A stretch of 64,000 nucleotides of DNA. Origin: Burkholderia sp. D-99. GTDB lineage: Bacteria; Pseudomonadota; Gammaproteobacteria; Burkholderiales; Burkholderiaceae. Shown piece by piece: positions 15,775 through 25,621 of this stretch. The DNA is taken from NCBI RefSeq assembly GCF_011605345.1, contig NZ_JAAOXM010000003.1:620001-684000 (forward strand), read 5' to 3'. The notes under the pieces were generated by a model. The model saw only the letters and a list, made by a program, of their open reading frames with translations. It did no database searches and was not told where the DNA came from. Both the position numbers and the translations under genes were made by a program. Position 1 is the first letter of the stretch. Each line of letters starts with the position of its first letter.

Positions 15775-18700
15775 ATGCTCCATCTCTTCTATTCGAACCG
15801 TCACGAAACGCTGGCCGACGCGCTGCTCGAGGATCTGGCTGCGTTCCCGGCCCGCAACGGCCCGTGGGCGCCGCAACAGGTCATCGTGCCGAGTGCGGCG
15901 CTGCGCCGTCGCCTCGAGCTCGACATCGCCGCGCGCAACGGCGTATGCGCGAACGTCGAGTTCACGTATCTCGCGCAATGGCTGTGGGCGCAGATCGGCC
16001 GCGTGCTGACGGTGCCCGCGCGTTCGCCGTTTGCACCCGACCGCCTCGTGTGGCGCTGCTACCGGCTGTTTGCACAGGCATCCGATGGTGCGCCGTGGCT
16101 CGCGTCGCCGCGGCTGGCCGCGTATCTGTCCGCGTCCGACGATGCGATGCGCTACGAGCTGGCGCACCGCGTCGCGGCCGTGCTCGATCATTACCTGACC
16201 TATCGTCCCGAGTGGCTGGCCGCATGGCAGGCCGGCGAATCCGTGCTCGCGGGCGACGGCGCGCCGCGCGGAGTCAGCGACGCCGCGCGCGACGACGAGC
16301 GTTGGCAGGCCGCGCTGTGGCGCGCACTGCTCGCCGAGCTGAGCGACAGCGGCACGCCGCCGGCGCACCGCTTCCTCGTCGAGGCGCGCAATCTCGATCC
16401 TGAAACCGTCGCGCGCGCACGCACGCACTGGCCGGAATCGGTCAGCGTGTTCGCGCTGCCGACGATGCCGCCGCTGCATGTCGCATTACTGCGCGAGCTG
16501 TCGCGCTGGATCGACGTGCGCGTCTATGCGCTGAACCCGTGCCGCGAATTCTGGTTCGACATCGTCACGGCCGCGCACGCCGAGGCGCTTGACGCGGCCG
16601 GGCGGCTCGACTACCAGGAAGTCGGCCATCCGCTGCTCGCCGAGTGGGGCAGGCAGACGCAGGCGCAGTTGCACATGCTGCACGAACTGACCGAAAGCGC
16701 CGCGTCAGGCGATGCGTCGCGCTTTGTCGAGAATCCCGAGTCCACGTGGCTCGCGCGCGTGCAGAACGCGATCCTCGAACTGCAGCCGGAGGCCGAAACC
16801 GGCGATGCACCGGCCGAGCGCGGCATCGAGGTGCACGTGTGCCACAGCCTCGCGCGCCAGCTCGAGGTGCTGCACGACCGGCTGCTCGCGTGGTTCGATG
16901 CCGACGCGAGCCTGCAGCCGTCCGACGTGCTCGTCGCGGTGGCCGATCTCGCGGCGGCCGGGCCGCTGATCGACGCGGTGTTCGGCACGGCCGGCACCGG
17001 CGGTGCACGCGTGCCTTACCGGATCACCGGCCTGCCGCCGTCGCAGGCGAACCCGGTCGCGCGCGTGCTGCTCGACTGGCTCGCGTTGCCGGAGCGGCAG
17101 GTCGGTGCGCCCGAGCTGGTCGAATGGCTGCGCGTCGACGCGGTGGCAGCACGCTACGGCATCGATGCGGCGGCGCTCGAGACGGTGCAGACCTGGCTCG
17201 CAGCCGCCGGCGCGCGGCGCGGGCTGTCGCCGCTCGCGAACGACGACACGGCCGTGCCGTCGCCGCGTCATACGTTCTCCGATGCGCTCGCACGGCTCTT
17301 TCTCGGTTATGCGATGCCGGAGGGCGCGGCGCCGGTCGGTGCATGGCTGCCGATCGAGGCGGCCACCGGCAGCGAGGCCGAACTGCTCGGCCGGCTCGCG
17401 CGCTTCACCGACGATCTCGACGGCTTTGCGCGGCGGCTGGCCGAATCGCATACGCCGCAGGGCTGGAGCGAATTGTTCGCCGACACACTCGCACGTTTCT
17501 TCGATTCGGGCGCCGCGTATGCGGATGCGCTCGCGGGCGTGCGCGATGCGCTCGACGCGATGCTGGCCGCGATGACGGAGGGGGCACCCGACGAAGCGTT
17601 GCCGGCGGCCGTCGTCCGGGCCGGGCTGGCCGCCGCGCTCGACGATCCGGCGCGCGGCGGGGTGCCTTGGGGCGGCGTCACGTTCTCGTCGTTGACGAGC
17701 TTGCGCGGCCTGCCGTATCGCGTCGTCTGCCTGCTCGGGATGGACGACGGTGTGCTGCCGAGTCTCGCGCGTGCGGACGAATTCGACCTGATGGCCGTGA
17801 TGCCGAAGCTCGGCGACCGCCAGCGCCGCGACGACGAGCGCAACCTGTTTCTCGACCTGCTGCTCGCCGCGCGCGACCGGTTGCTGATTGCCTACACGGG
17901 CCGCAGCATTCGTGACAACGCGCCGTTGCCGCCTGCGGCACTCGTCGACGAACTGCTCGACCATCTCGCGCTTGTCACGGCCGGGCCCGACGCCGCGCCG
18001 GACGCGGTCGATGCTGCGCGGCGCGCCTTCGTTGTCGAGCATCCGCTGCAACCGTTCGCGGCCGCGTATTTCCAGCCGGGCAGCCCACTCGTTTCCTATG
18101 ACGCCGAGCGTGCGACGCTCGCGTCGCTGCTGGCCGCCGAGGCGTCGCGCGACGGGCCGCGCGAGCTGCCGTTCTTCGCGCAGCCGCTGCCGGCCGAACC
18201 GGTCGAGCCGGTTGCATTCAGCGAATTCGAACGCTTCTGGCGCCATCCCGCGCGCGCGCTGCTGCGCGCGCGGCTCGGCATCGTGCTCGCCGACGCGCAG
18301 GCCGAACTGCTCGACACCGAGCCGTTCGCGCTCGACTTCGCCGGCAGCGATGCGCTGGCCGAGCGCGTGCTGCCGCTGCTGATCGAATCGGACGAGGGCG
18401 GCGTGCACGATCACGCGCTGCGCATTGCGGACGCGAGCCCCGAACTGCCGGGCGGCGCGACGGGCGCCGTGTGGCGCGACCAGGCGCTTGGCTCGATGAC
18501 GCAGCTTGCATCGAACGTACGTCGCGCGCTGGCCGACGGGATGGAGCGGCGGCCGTTCTCGCTCACCGTCGTGCCCGCCTGGCCCGACACCGAACAGGCG
18601 CTGTTCGGCGCGCACGACGCGCTGCTGTCGGGCGACGCGGTGAGCGCGCCGCTTGAATTGCACGGCACGCTGAACCGGCTGACGCCTGCCGGGCAGATCA

Positions 18701-19119
18701 TCTACCGCTATGCGAGGCCGAGTGCGCGCGATTATCTGTCCGCGTGGCTCGCGCATCTTGTTTACTGCGCCATCGAGCCTGGCGGCCCGCGCCGCACGCT
18801 GTGGTTCGGCAGCGGCGGTGCATTCGAGCTGACGCCCGTCGCGGCGCCGCTCGAGCAGCTCGCACCGCTTGCCGCGCTGTTTCGCGCGGGGCGGCGCATG
18901 CCGCTGCGGTTTTTCCCGCGCAGCGCGTGGGCACGGGTGTCCGACGGTGAGGCCAAGGCCGCGAGTGTCTGGATCAACGAGCGGGTCGTGAGCGAAGCCG
19001 ACGATCCGGCCATCGCGATCGCGTGGCGCGGTGCGCATGCGTCGCTCGACGAGCCGTTCGCCACACTCGCGCGGCTCGTGTTCGATCCGCTCGTCGAGCA
19101 TCTGAAGGAGGTCGCATGA
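15775..19119 (+). CDS. recC: Exodeoxyribonuclease V gamma subunit RecC
   Basis: The 1114-residue protein opens with MLHLFYSNRHETLADALLED and contains SAALRRRLELDIA, the start expected of RecC. Later segments include RGLPYRVVCLLGMDDGVLP and FFAQPLPAEPVEP. RecC has a dead helicase/nuclease fold that splits the DNA ends and recognises Chi in RecBCD. Length is normal. The start at 15775 has only a distant GAGG, so expression may be modest. Its stop codon overlaps the recB start by four bases (ATGA). Confidence 0.93.
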   Translation: MLHLFYSNRHETLADALLEDLAAFPARNGPWAPQQVIVPSAALRRRLELDIAARNGVCANVEFTYLAQWLWAQIGRVLTVPARSPFAPDRLVWRCYRLFAQASDGAPWLASPRLAAYLSASDDAMRYELAHRVAAVLDHYLTYRPEWLAAWQAGESVLAGDGAPRGVSDAARDDERWQAALWRALLAELSDSGTPPAHRFLVEARNLDPETVARARTHWPESVSVFALPTMPPLHVALLRELSRWIDVRVYALNPCREFWFDIVTAAHAEALDAAGRLDYQEVGHPLLAEWGRQTQAQLHMLHELTESAASGDASRFVENPESTWLARVQNAILELQPEAETGDAPAERGIEVHVCHSLARQLEVLHDRLLAWFDADASLQPSDVLVAVADLAAAGPLIDAVFGTAGTGGARVPYRITGLPPSQANPVARVLLDWLALPERQVGAPELVEWLRVDAVAARYGIDAAALETVQTWLAAAGARRGLSPLANDDTAVPSPRHTFSDALARLFLGYAMPEGAAPVGAWLPIEAATGSEAELLGRLARFTDDLDGFARRLAESHTPQGWSELFADTLARFFDSGAAYADALAGVRDALDAMLAAMTEGAPDEALPAAVVRAGLAAALDDPARGGVPWGGVTFSSLTSLRGLPYRVVCLLGMDDGVLPSLARADEFDLMAVMPKLGDRQRRDDERNLFLDLLLAARDRLLIAYTGRSIRDNAPLPPAALVDELLDHLALVTAGPDAAPDAVDAARRAFVVEHPLQPFAAAYFQPGSPLVSYDAERATLASLLAAEASRDGPRELPFFAQPLPAEPVEPVAFSEFERFWRHPARALLRARLGIVLADAQAELLDTEPFALDFAGSDALAERVLPLLIESDEGGVHDHALRIADASPELPGGATGAVWRDQALGSMTQLASNVRRALADGMERRPFSLTVVPAWPDTEQALFGAHDALLSGDAVSAPLELHGTLNRLTPAGQIIYRYARPSARDYLSAWLAHLVYCAIEPGGPRRTLWFGSGGAFELTPVAAPLEQLAPLAALFRAGRRMPLRFFPRSAWARVSDGEAKAASVWINERVVSEADDPAIAIAWRGAHASLDEPFATLARLVFDPLVEHLKEVA

Positions 19120-22100
19120 GCGCCGTGTCGCAGCCGCAGCAGGCGCTCGAACTGGACGTGTTCGCGTGTCCGCTCGATGGCGTCAACCAGATCGAGGCGT
19201 CGGCCGGCACCGGCAAGACCTGGAACATCTGCGCACTGTATGTGCGCCTGCTGCTGGAAAAGGATCTCGGTGCGGACGAAATCCTCGTCGTGACTTTCAC
19301 GAAAGCAGCGACTGCCGAGCTGCACGAGCGGATTCGCGGCCGGCTCGCGCAGCTTGCGCATGCGCTCGACACGGGTGACGACGGCGGCGATCCGTTCATC
19401 GAGCGCCTGCTCGAGACGACGCTCGGCGAAGGCGGCGAGCTCGACCCTGAAACGGCCGCGAAACGGATCCGGCGTGCGCTGCGCGCGTTCGACCAGGCTG
19501 CCATCCATACGATCCATGCGTTCTGCCAGCGCGCGCTCCAGGAAGCGCCGTTCGCGGCCGCGATGCCGTTCGCGTTCGACATGGAGGCCGACGACGCGTC
19601 GCTGCGCTTCGAACTCGCAGCAGATTTCTGGCGCACCCGCGTCGAACCGGCGGCCGCGCGCTGGCCGGGCTTTGCGACCTGGCTCGTCGAATCGGGCGCC
19701 GGGCCGGCCGCGCTCGATGCGCAGCTCGCGCGCCGGCTGAAGAAGCCGCTCGCCGCGCTGCGCTGGGACGGCGTGACCGAGCCCGACGAATCGGCCGAAG
19801 CCGCTGCGGCCGAATGCTTCGCCGAGGCCGGGCGGATGTGGGCGGCCGAGCGCGAAGCGATCGATGCGTTGCTGCGCACCGCGCAGCCCGCGCTCAACCA
19901 GCGCTCGCACAAACCCGAAGCGGTTGCCGATGCGCTTGCCGCATGGGCTGCGCATTTCGCGCAGGGCGACGCGACGGCTGCGCTGCCGAAGGCCGCGCTG
20001 AAGCTCACGCGCACCGCGCTCGTGAAGGCGACGAAAAAAGGCGGCGCGACGCCCGAGCATGCGTTCTTCGACGTGGCCGACGCGCTCGAAGCGGCCGTGG
20101 CGGCCGCCGAGGCCGCGCAGCGCGCGCGCTGGCTCGCGCTGATCGCCGAATGGCTCGACATGGCGCCGGGCGAACTGGCCGAGCGCAAGCGCACGCGGCG
20201 CGTCGTCTCGTTCGACGATCTGCTCACGAACCTGTATCACGCGCTACATGCGCATCCGTGGCTCGCCGAGACGCTGCGCGTGCGCTATCCGGCCGCGCTG
20301 ATCGACGAGTTCCAGGATACCGACCCGCTGCAGTTCGCGATCTTCGACCGGATCTTCGCGCCGGGCGGCCCGCTGTTTCTGGTCGGCGATCCCAAGCAGG
20401 CGATCTACAGCTTCCGCGCGGCCGATCTGCATACCTATCTCGCCGCGCGCGCACGGGCGAGCGCGTGCTACACGCTCGCGGTCAACCAGCGCTCGACGCC
20501 CGCGATCGTCGACGCCTGCAACCGCTTCTTCATGTCGAATCCGCATGCATTCGTACTCGACGGGCTCGACTATTACGCGGTGCGCGCCGGCACGCGCGTG
20601 CGCGCGCCGTTCTTCGACGAAACCGATCCGGGCCCGGCCGGCGATTTCCGGGTGTGGGCGTTGCCTGGCGGTGAAGGCACGTTGCTCAAGCGCGATGCGC
20701 AGGCGCAGGCCGCGCAGGCCTGTGCCGCCGAGATCGCGCGGCTGATGCGCGGTGCGCGCGAAGGGCGCGTGCGGCTCGGCGAGTCGCCGCTGTCGCCGGG
20801 CGATATCGCAGTGCTCGTGCAGACGCACCGGCAGGGCAGCCTCGTGAAGCGCGTGCTGGCCACGTGGGGCATCGGCAGCGTGGAACTGGCGCAGGCATCG
20901 GTGTTCTCGACCGGCGACGCGGAGCAGCTTGAACGTGTGCTGGCGGCGATCGATGCGCCGGGCGACCTGCGGCGTCTGCGCGCGGCGCTCGCATCCGACT
21001 GGTTCGGTCTCGATGCCGGCGCACTGTGGCGGATGGAGCAAGGCGACGGCGATGCGCCGCACGAAGCGTCCGCGGCCGACAGCACCGACGCGATGAGCTG
21101 GGTCGAGCGCTTCTCGCGGTACCGGCTGCTGTGGCGCGAACGCGGTTTCGCGGTGATGTGGCGCACGTTCACGCGCGAATTGCGGATCGCCGAGCGGCTG
21201 ATGGCCGGCGCGGACGGCGAGCGTCGCGTGACCGACATCAACCATCTGGCCGAACTGACGCAGGCACGCGCGTCCGCGCAGCCGGGCATCGCGCCGACGC
21301 TGCGCTGGCTTGCCGCGCAACGGCTCGACGGCGGCGGCGAGGAAGCGCAGTTGCGGCTCGAATCCGATCGCAACCTCGTGCAGATCGTCACCGTGCACAA
21401 ATCGAAAGGCCTGGAATACGCGATCGTGTTCTGTCCGTTCCTGAACGACGGCGGGTTGCGCGAGCCGCCCGCGTCCGCGCTGCCCGACGCGCGTGAATAT
21501 CACGACGATGCGGGCGATGCGGTGCTGCACTACGGGTGCGACGACGAAGCGGCCGCGCATGCGGCGCGGCAAGCGTTGCGCGAGCAGGCCGCGGAGCGCG
21601 CGCGGCTCGTCTACGTGGCGCTCACGCGCGCGGTCTATCGCTGCTATGTCGTCGCCGGGCCGTACCTGTCGTCGCGCTCGACGCGCGAAGCGCGGCGCAG
21701 CGTGCTCAACTGGCTCGTCGCCGGCGCCGGCCAGTCGTTCGATGCATGGCTCGACGAGCCGCCCGACGAAGCCGCGCTCGATACGGCGTGGCATGCGCTC
21801 GCGGGTGGCCCCGTGAGCGTCGCGCCGCTGCCGGCGCCCGCGCGACCCGAGCGTCTCGCGGCCGGGCACGACGCATCGCAGACATTCGCGGCGCGCCATG
21901 CGACGCGCGTGCTGCGCGATGCCTGGCGGATGGCCAGCTTCAGTTCGCTGACCGCGTCGATGGCGCGCGAAGAGGCGGGCGTTGCAGCCGTGCCCGATGA
22001 CGAACTGCGGCCCGATCACGATGCGCTTGCCGCGGTGGCGCCGGATGGCGAGTGGCTATTGGCCGATACGGTCGCGTCCGACCCGCCGGAAGACGACATC

Positions 22101-22826
22101 CTCGTGTTCCCGCGCGGCGCGGCGGCCGGCGAGTGCCTGCACCGCCTGTTCGAACTCAGCCGGTTCACGGAGCCCGAGTCGTGGCCGAAGGCCGCGCTCG
22201 GCGCGCTGCACGACCGGCCGGTCGAGGCCGAGCCCGAACTCGCGACGCGTCTGCCCGCGATGATGGTGCAACTGGTCGACGACGTCGTGCGCACCGAGCT
22301 CGTGCCGGGCATGCGGCTCGCCGATCTCGATCCCGCGAAGCGGCTCGACGAAATGGGTTTCCTGTTCCCGGCGCCGTCGCTCGACCTGATGGCGCTACGC
22401 CGTCTGCTGGTCGCGCACGACTACCCGGACGTTGCACTGGAGGCGGGCATGCTCGCCGGTTTCATCAAGGGTTTCATCGACATGATCGTCGAACACGACG
22501 GCCGCTTCTGGATCGTCGACTGGAAGTCGAACCATCTCGGCACGACGCCGGATGCCTATGGCCCGCGTGCGCTCGACGCCGCGATGGCCGACCACGCGTA
22601 TCACCTGCAGGCGCTGCTCTATACGGTCGCACTGCATCGCTACTTGCGCGGGCGGCTGCCCGATTACGACTACGACACGCATATCGCGGGCTACCTGTAC
22701 CTGTTCGTGCGTGGGGTTCGGCCCGGCTGGCGCAGCGGCGGCGAGCCGGCCGGCGTGCACGCGCGGCGGCCCGCGCGCGCGCTTGTCGACGCGCTCGACC
22801 GGATGATGGAAGGGGGCCGCGCATGA
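19116..22826 (+). CDS. recB: Exodeoxyribonuclease V beta subunit RecB
   Basis: The 1236-residue protein is a UvrD-like 3'-5' helicase joined to a RecB nuclease. Walker A is ASAGTGKTWN near residue 29, motif II is LIDEFQDTDPLQF, and TVHKSKGLEYAIVF is motif V. The C-terminal nuclease contains GFIDMIVEHDGRFWIVDWKSN, carrying the catalytic Asp and the Asp-x-Lys motif. It starts at an ATG overlapping recC and preceded by AAGGAGG. RecB loads RecA after Chi recognition. Confidence 0.95.
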   Translation: MSAVSQPQQALELDVFACPLDGVNQIEASAGTGKTWNICALYVRLLLEKDLGADEILVVTFTKAATAELHERIRGRLAQLAHALDTGDDGGDPFIERLLETTLGEGGELDPETAAKRIRRALRAFDQAAIHTIHAFCQRALQEAPFAAAMPFAFDMEADDASLRFELAADFWRTRVEPAAARWPGFATWLVESGAGPAALDAQLARRLKKPLAALRWDGVTEPDESAEAAAAECFAEAGRMWAAEREAIDALLRTAQPALNQRSHKPEAVADALAAWAAHFAQGDATAALPKAALKLTRTALVKATKKGGATPEHAFFDVADALEAAVAAAEAAQRARWLALIAEWLDMAPGELAERKRTRRVVSFDDLLTNLYHALHAHPWLAETLRVRYPAALIDEFQDTDPLQFAIFDRIFAPGGPLFLVGDPKQAIYSFRAADLHTYLAARARASACYTLAVNQRSTPAIVDACNRFFMSNPHAFVLDGLDYYAVRAGTRVRAPFFDETDPGPAGDFRVWALPGGEGTLLKRDAQAQAAQACAAEIARLMRGAREGRVRLGESPLSPGDIAVLVQTHRQGSLVKRVLATWGIGSVELAQASVFSTGDAEQLERVLAAIDAPGDLRRLRAALASDWFGLDAGALWRMEQGDGDAPHEASAADSTDAMSWVERFSRYRLLWRERGFAVMWRTFTRELRIAERLMAGADGERRVTDINHLAELTQARASAQPGIAPTLRWLAAQRLDGGGEEAQLRLESDRNLVQIVTVHKSKGLEYAIVFCPFLNDGGLREPPASALPDAREYHDDAGDAVLHYGCDDEAAAHAARQALREQAAERARLVYVALTRAVYRCYVVAGPYLSSRSTREARRSVLNWLVAGAGQSFDAWLDEPPDEAALDTAWHALAGGPVSVAPLPAPARPERLAAGHDASQTFAARHATRVLRDAWRMASFSSLTASMAREEAGVAAVPDDELRPDHDALAAVAPDGEWLLADTVASDPPEDDILVFPRGAAAGECLHRLFELSRFTEPESWPKAALGALHDRPVEAEPELATRLPAMMVQLVDDVVRTELVPGMRLADLDPAKRLDEMGFLFPAPSLDLMALRRLLVAHDYPDVALEAGMLAGFIKGFIDMIVEHDGRFWIVDWKSNHLGTTPDAYGPRALDAAMADHAYHLQALLYTVALHRYLRGRLPDYDYDTHIAGYLYLFVRGVRPGWRSGGEPAGVHARRPARALVDALDRMMEGGRA

Positions 22827-25162
22827 ACGCGCAGGACGATACGCTCGAATTTACCGGTGGCCTCGTCGCGCGGCTGCCCGAGCCCGCCGATTTCGGTATC
22901 GCGCTCGCGGAAGGTTTCGCGCGTCGCATCGGCGACTTCTCTCGCCGCGCCGGCGCGCCGGCTGCGGCCGCGCGATGGGCGGCGCGTGCCGCGTTCGCAA
23001 CGAGTCGTGCGACCGCGGGCGGCCACGTGTGCGTCGCGCTCGGCGCGCTCGCGCAGCGCTACGAAGCACCGCTCGACGAGGTTCGCACGGCGCTTGCCGC
23101 GAGCGGCGTGGTCGCGTTCGGCGCGCTCGCGCGTGGCGACGAGCGGCCGCTGATCGTCGATCGCCATGACCACCTGTACCTGTCGCGCTATTTCGATTAC
23201 GAACGGCGGCTTGCCGATGCGCTCGTCGCGCAGGCCGGTGCGGCCGCGCCGGACGAAGGTCTCGAACCCGACCGGCTGCGCGACAGTCTCGCGCGTTACT
23301 TCGGGCCGGCGACCGGCGAAGTCGACTGGCAGCGTGTCGCGGCGATCGTCGCGCTGACCGGCCGCGTGACGATCGTCAGCGGTGGCCCGGGCACGGGCAA
23401 GACGACGACGGTCGTCGGCGTGCTGGCCTGTCTGCTCGATGCGCATCCGGGGCTGCGCGTCGCGCTGGCCGCGCCGACCGGCAAGGCCGCGCAGCGGATG
23501 CAGGAGGCACTGCATGCGCGGGCCGGCGATCTGCCGCCCGAACTCGCGGCGCGCCTGCCCGATACGTCGTACACGCTGCACCGGTTGCTGGGCGGCGGCG
23601 GGGCGGCTGGCTTCCGGCATCATCGCGACAATCCGCTGCCGTACGACCTGATCGTCGTCGACGAGGCGTCGATGATCGACGTCGCGCTCGCCGCGCATCT
23701 GCTCGATGCGCTCGCGCCTGGCGCACGGCTCGTGCTGCTCGGCGACAAGGATCAACTGGCTGCGGTCGAGGCGGGCGCCGTATTCGCGGAGCTGAGCGCG
23801 CGGCCGGCGTTTACCGCCGCGGCGCGCACACGCATCGCGCAGGCGCTCGGCATCGACGAGGTGGCATTCGTCGCGGCGTTGCCGGTGCAGGACGAAGCCG
23901 CGACCGCGGCAGTTCCCGCTGCGCATCCGGTTTCCGCCGCGGCTCGCGCACCGGTATCGGCACTGGCATCGGGATCGGCACCGGCACCGTCATCGTCATC
24001 GGTCGCCGCACGCAAACCGATATCGCGACGGAAGACCGATGCGCGACAGGCGTCACTCTTCGACGACGAACCACAGGATGACGAAATATCGTCGCCCGAC
24101 GTCGTGTCGCCGCTCGCCGCCGCTCCCGTGCTGGTCGAAACCGGCGATGCAGGCGGTGCAGGCGAAGCCTCCGCATGGATCGAGGTCGACGAACTCGCGT
24201 GGCTCGACGCCGTCGAGCTGCCACCGTTCGACGCAGGCGATGCGGCGCTTGCGTCTGTTACATCGATACTGCCGGACGAACCCGCCGCCGCGTCCGCCAC
24301 GCCCGCAGCGGCATCCGCACCGGCACCGCTCGCCGACTGCGTAGTCTGGCTCGAACGCAATTACCGCTTCGGTCTCGATTCGCCGATCGGGCGGCTGTCG
24401 CTCGCGATCCGCAGCGGCGACGTGCAGGCCGCGCTCGACGCGTTGCCCGCCGACGATACGGCCGCCGCGTCGTTCCATGACGATGCGGGCGAGTCGCTCG
24501 CGTCGTCGACGCTCGAGCGCCTCGCGCGGCGGTTCGGTGCTTACCTCGACGCGTTGCGCGACGCGCTGGCCGCGCCGGTGCCCGATCCGCTGCCGCTGTT
24601 CGACGCGCTCAACCGGTTCCGGATCCTGTGCGCGACCCGCAGCGGCTTGCGCGGCGCGGAGCACGTCAATGCGCTCGTGGCCGCGCACGTGCGCCACGCG
24701 GCGCGCGTGCCGCTCGCGGTCGGCGCGCACTGGTTTACGGGGCGGCCGATCATGGTGACGCGCAACGACTATGCGCTCGGGCTGTTCAACGGCGATATCG
24801 GCATTGCGCTGCCCGACGCGCACGGCGTGCTGCGCGTGTGGTTCAGGCGTGCGGACGGCACCGCGCGCGCGGTGTCGCCGGCCGCGCTGCCGCCGCACGA
24901 AACCGCGTTCGCGCTGACGGTCCACAAATCGCAGGGCTCGGAGTTCGACGAAGCCGCGCTCGTGCTGCCGGCATCGTTCGGCCGTGTGCTCACGCGCGAA
25001 CTCGTCTATACGGCCGTCACGCGTGCGCGCACGCGCGTGCAGGTGATCGGGCCGCGGCGCGTGCTGGCGCAGGCGGTCGCGACGCGCACGCAGCGCGATT
25101 CGGGGCTCGCGGCACGCGTCGACGAGGCGCTTGCACGGCGCCGCATGGAGGCTGCGCGATGA
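22823..25162 (+). CDS. recD: Exodeoxyribonuclease V alpha subunit RecD with an inserted linker
   Basis: The 779-residue SF1B 5'-3' helicase subunit has Walker [11 protein letters not shown] near residue 191, motif [11 protein letters not shown] and motif [17 protein letters not shown]. Between motif III ([20 protein letters not shown]) and motif IV (WLERNYRFG) lies an extra stretch, about residues 345-505. It is Ala/Ser/Pro-rich at its ends, acidic in the middle, and probably disordered. It contains QASLF (residues 409-413), which matches the sliding-clamp binding motif QxSLF. E. coli RecD is about 608 residues, so most of the excess length is this insert. The ATG overlaps recB by four bases. 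Confidence 0.92.
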   Translation: MNAQDDTLEFTGGLVARLPEPADFGIALAEGFARRIGDFSRRAGAPAAAARWAARAAFATSRATAGGHVCVALGALAQRYEAPLDEVRTALAASGVVAFGALARGDERPLIVDRHDHLYLSRYFDYERRLADALVAQAGAAAPDEGLEPDRLRDSLARYFGPATGEVDWQRVAAIVALTGRVTIVSGGPGTGKTTTVVGVLACLLDAHPGLRVALAAPTGKAAQRMQEALHARAGDLPPELAARLPDTSYTLHRLLGGGGAAGFRHHRDNPLPYDLIVVDEASMIDVALAAHLLDALAPGARLVLLGDKDQLAAVEAGAVFAELSARPAFTAAARTRIAQALGIDEVAFVAALPVQDEAATAAVPAAHPVSAAARAPVSALASGSAPAPSSSSVAARKPISRRKTDARQASLFDDEPQDDEISSPDVVSPLAAAPVLVETGDAGGAGEASAWIEVDELAWLDAVELPPFDAGDAALASVTSILPDEPAAASATPAAASAPAPLADCVVWLERNYRFGLDSPIGRLSLAIRSGDVQAALDALPADDTAAASFHDDAGESLASSTLERLARRFGAYLDALRDALAAPVPDPLPLFDALNRFRILCATRSGLRGAEHVNALVAAHVRHAARVPLAVGAHWFTGRPIMVTRNDYALGLFNGDIGIALPDAHGVLRVWFRRADGTARAVSPAALPPHETAFALTVHKSQGSEFDEAALVLPASFGRVLTRELVYTAVTRARTRVQVIGPRRVLAQAVATRTQRDSGLAARVDEALARRRMEAAR

Positions 25163-25563
25163 TGATCCGCTATACGCTCGATCCAGCCGAGGTCGAATGG
25201 ACGGCCGTGCGCGCGCAAGGCGCCGGCGGGCAGAACGTGAACAAGGTGTCGAGCGCGATCCATCTGCGCTTCGATATCCGTGCGTCGTCGTTGCCGCCTG
25301 TCATCAAGGAGCGGCTTCTCGCGCTGTCCGACCAGCGCATCACGCGCGATGGCATCGTCGTGATCAAGTCGCAGGAATATCGCACCCAGGAGAAGAACCG
25401 CGAGGCCGCGCTGGCGCGCCTCGATGCGTTGATCGGCGGCGTTGCGTTCACGCCGCGCGCACGGGTCGCCACGCGGCCGACACGTGCGTCGAAAGAGCGG
25501 CGGCTCGAGCACAAGTCGCGCCGCAGCGCGGTGAAGTCGGGAAGAGGGAAGGTGAGCGACTGA
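25159..25563 (+). CDS. arfB: Alternative ribosome-rescue factor B (peptidyl-tRNA hydrolase)
   Basis: The 134-residue protein carries the release-factor catalytic motif in [18 protein letters not shown] near residues 22-39, followed by a basic C-terminal tail (residues about 100-134) that enters the empty mRNA channel of stalled ribosomes. This matches ArfB/YaeJ, which releases peptides from non-stop complexes. It overlaps the recD stop by four bases, so it is translationally coupled to recBCD. Coupling rescue of stalled ribosomes to DNA-break repair is a notable pairing. Confidence 0.93.
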   Translation: MMIRYTLDPAEVEWTAVRAQGAGGQNVNKVSSAIHLRFDIRASSLPPVIKERLLALSDQRITRDGIVVIKSQEYRTQEKNREAALARLDALIGGVAFTPRARVATRPTRASKERRLEHKSRRSAVKSGRGKVSD

Positions 25564-25621
25564 CGAATGGATGAACGGGCGAACGACGGGCACGACTGTC
25601 GGTTGCCCGCCGCCGCGCCGG

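Noticed and set aside
23830..24345. Intein in RecD
   Set aside because: The insert is low-complexity and lacks intein splicing motifs or an endonuclease domain.
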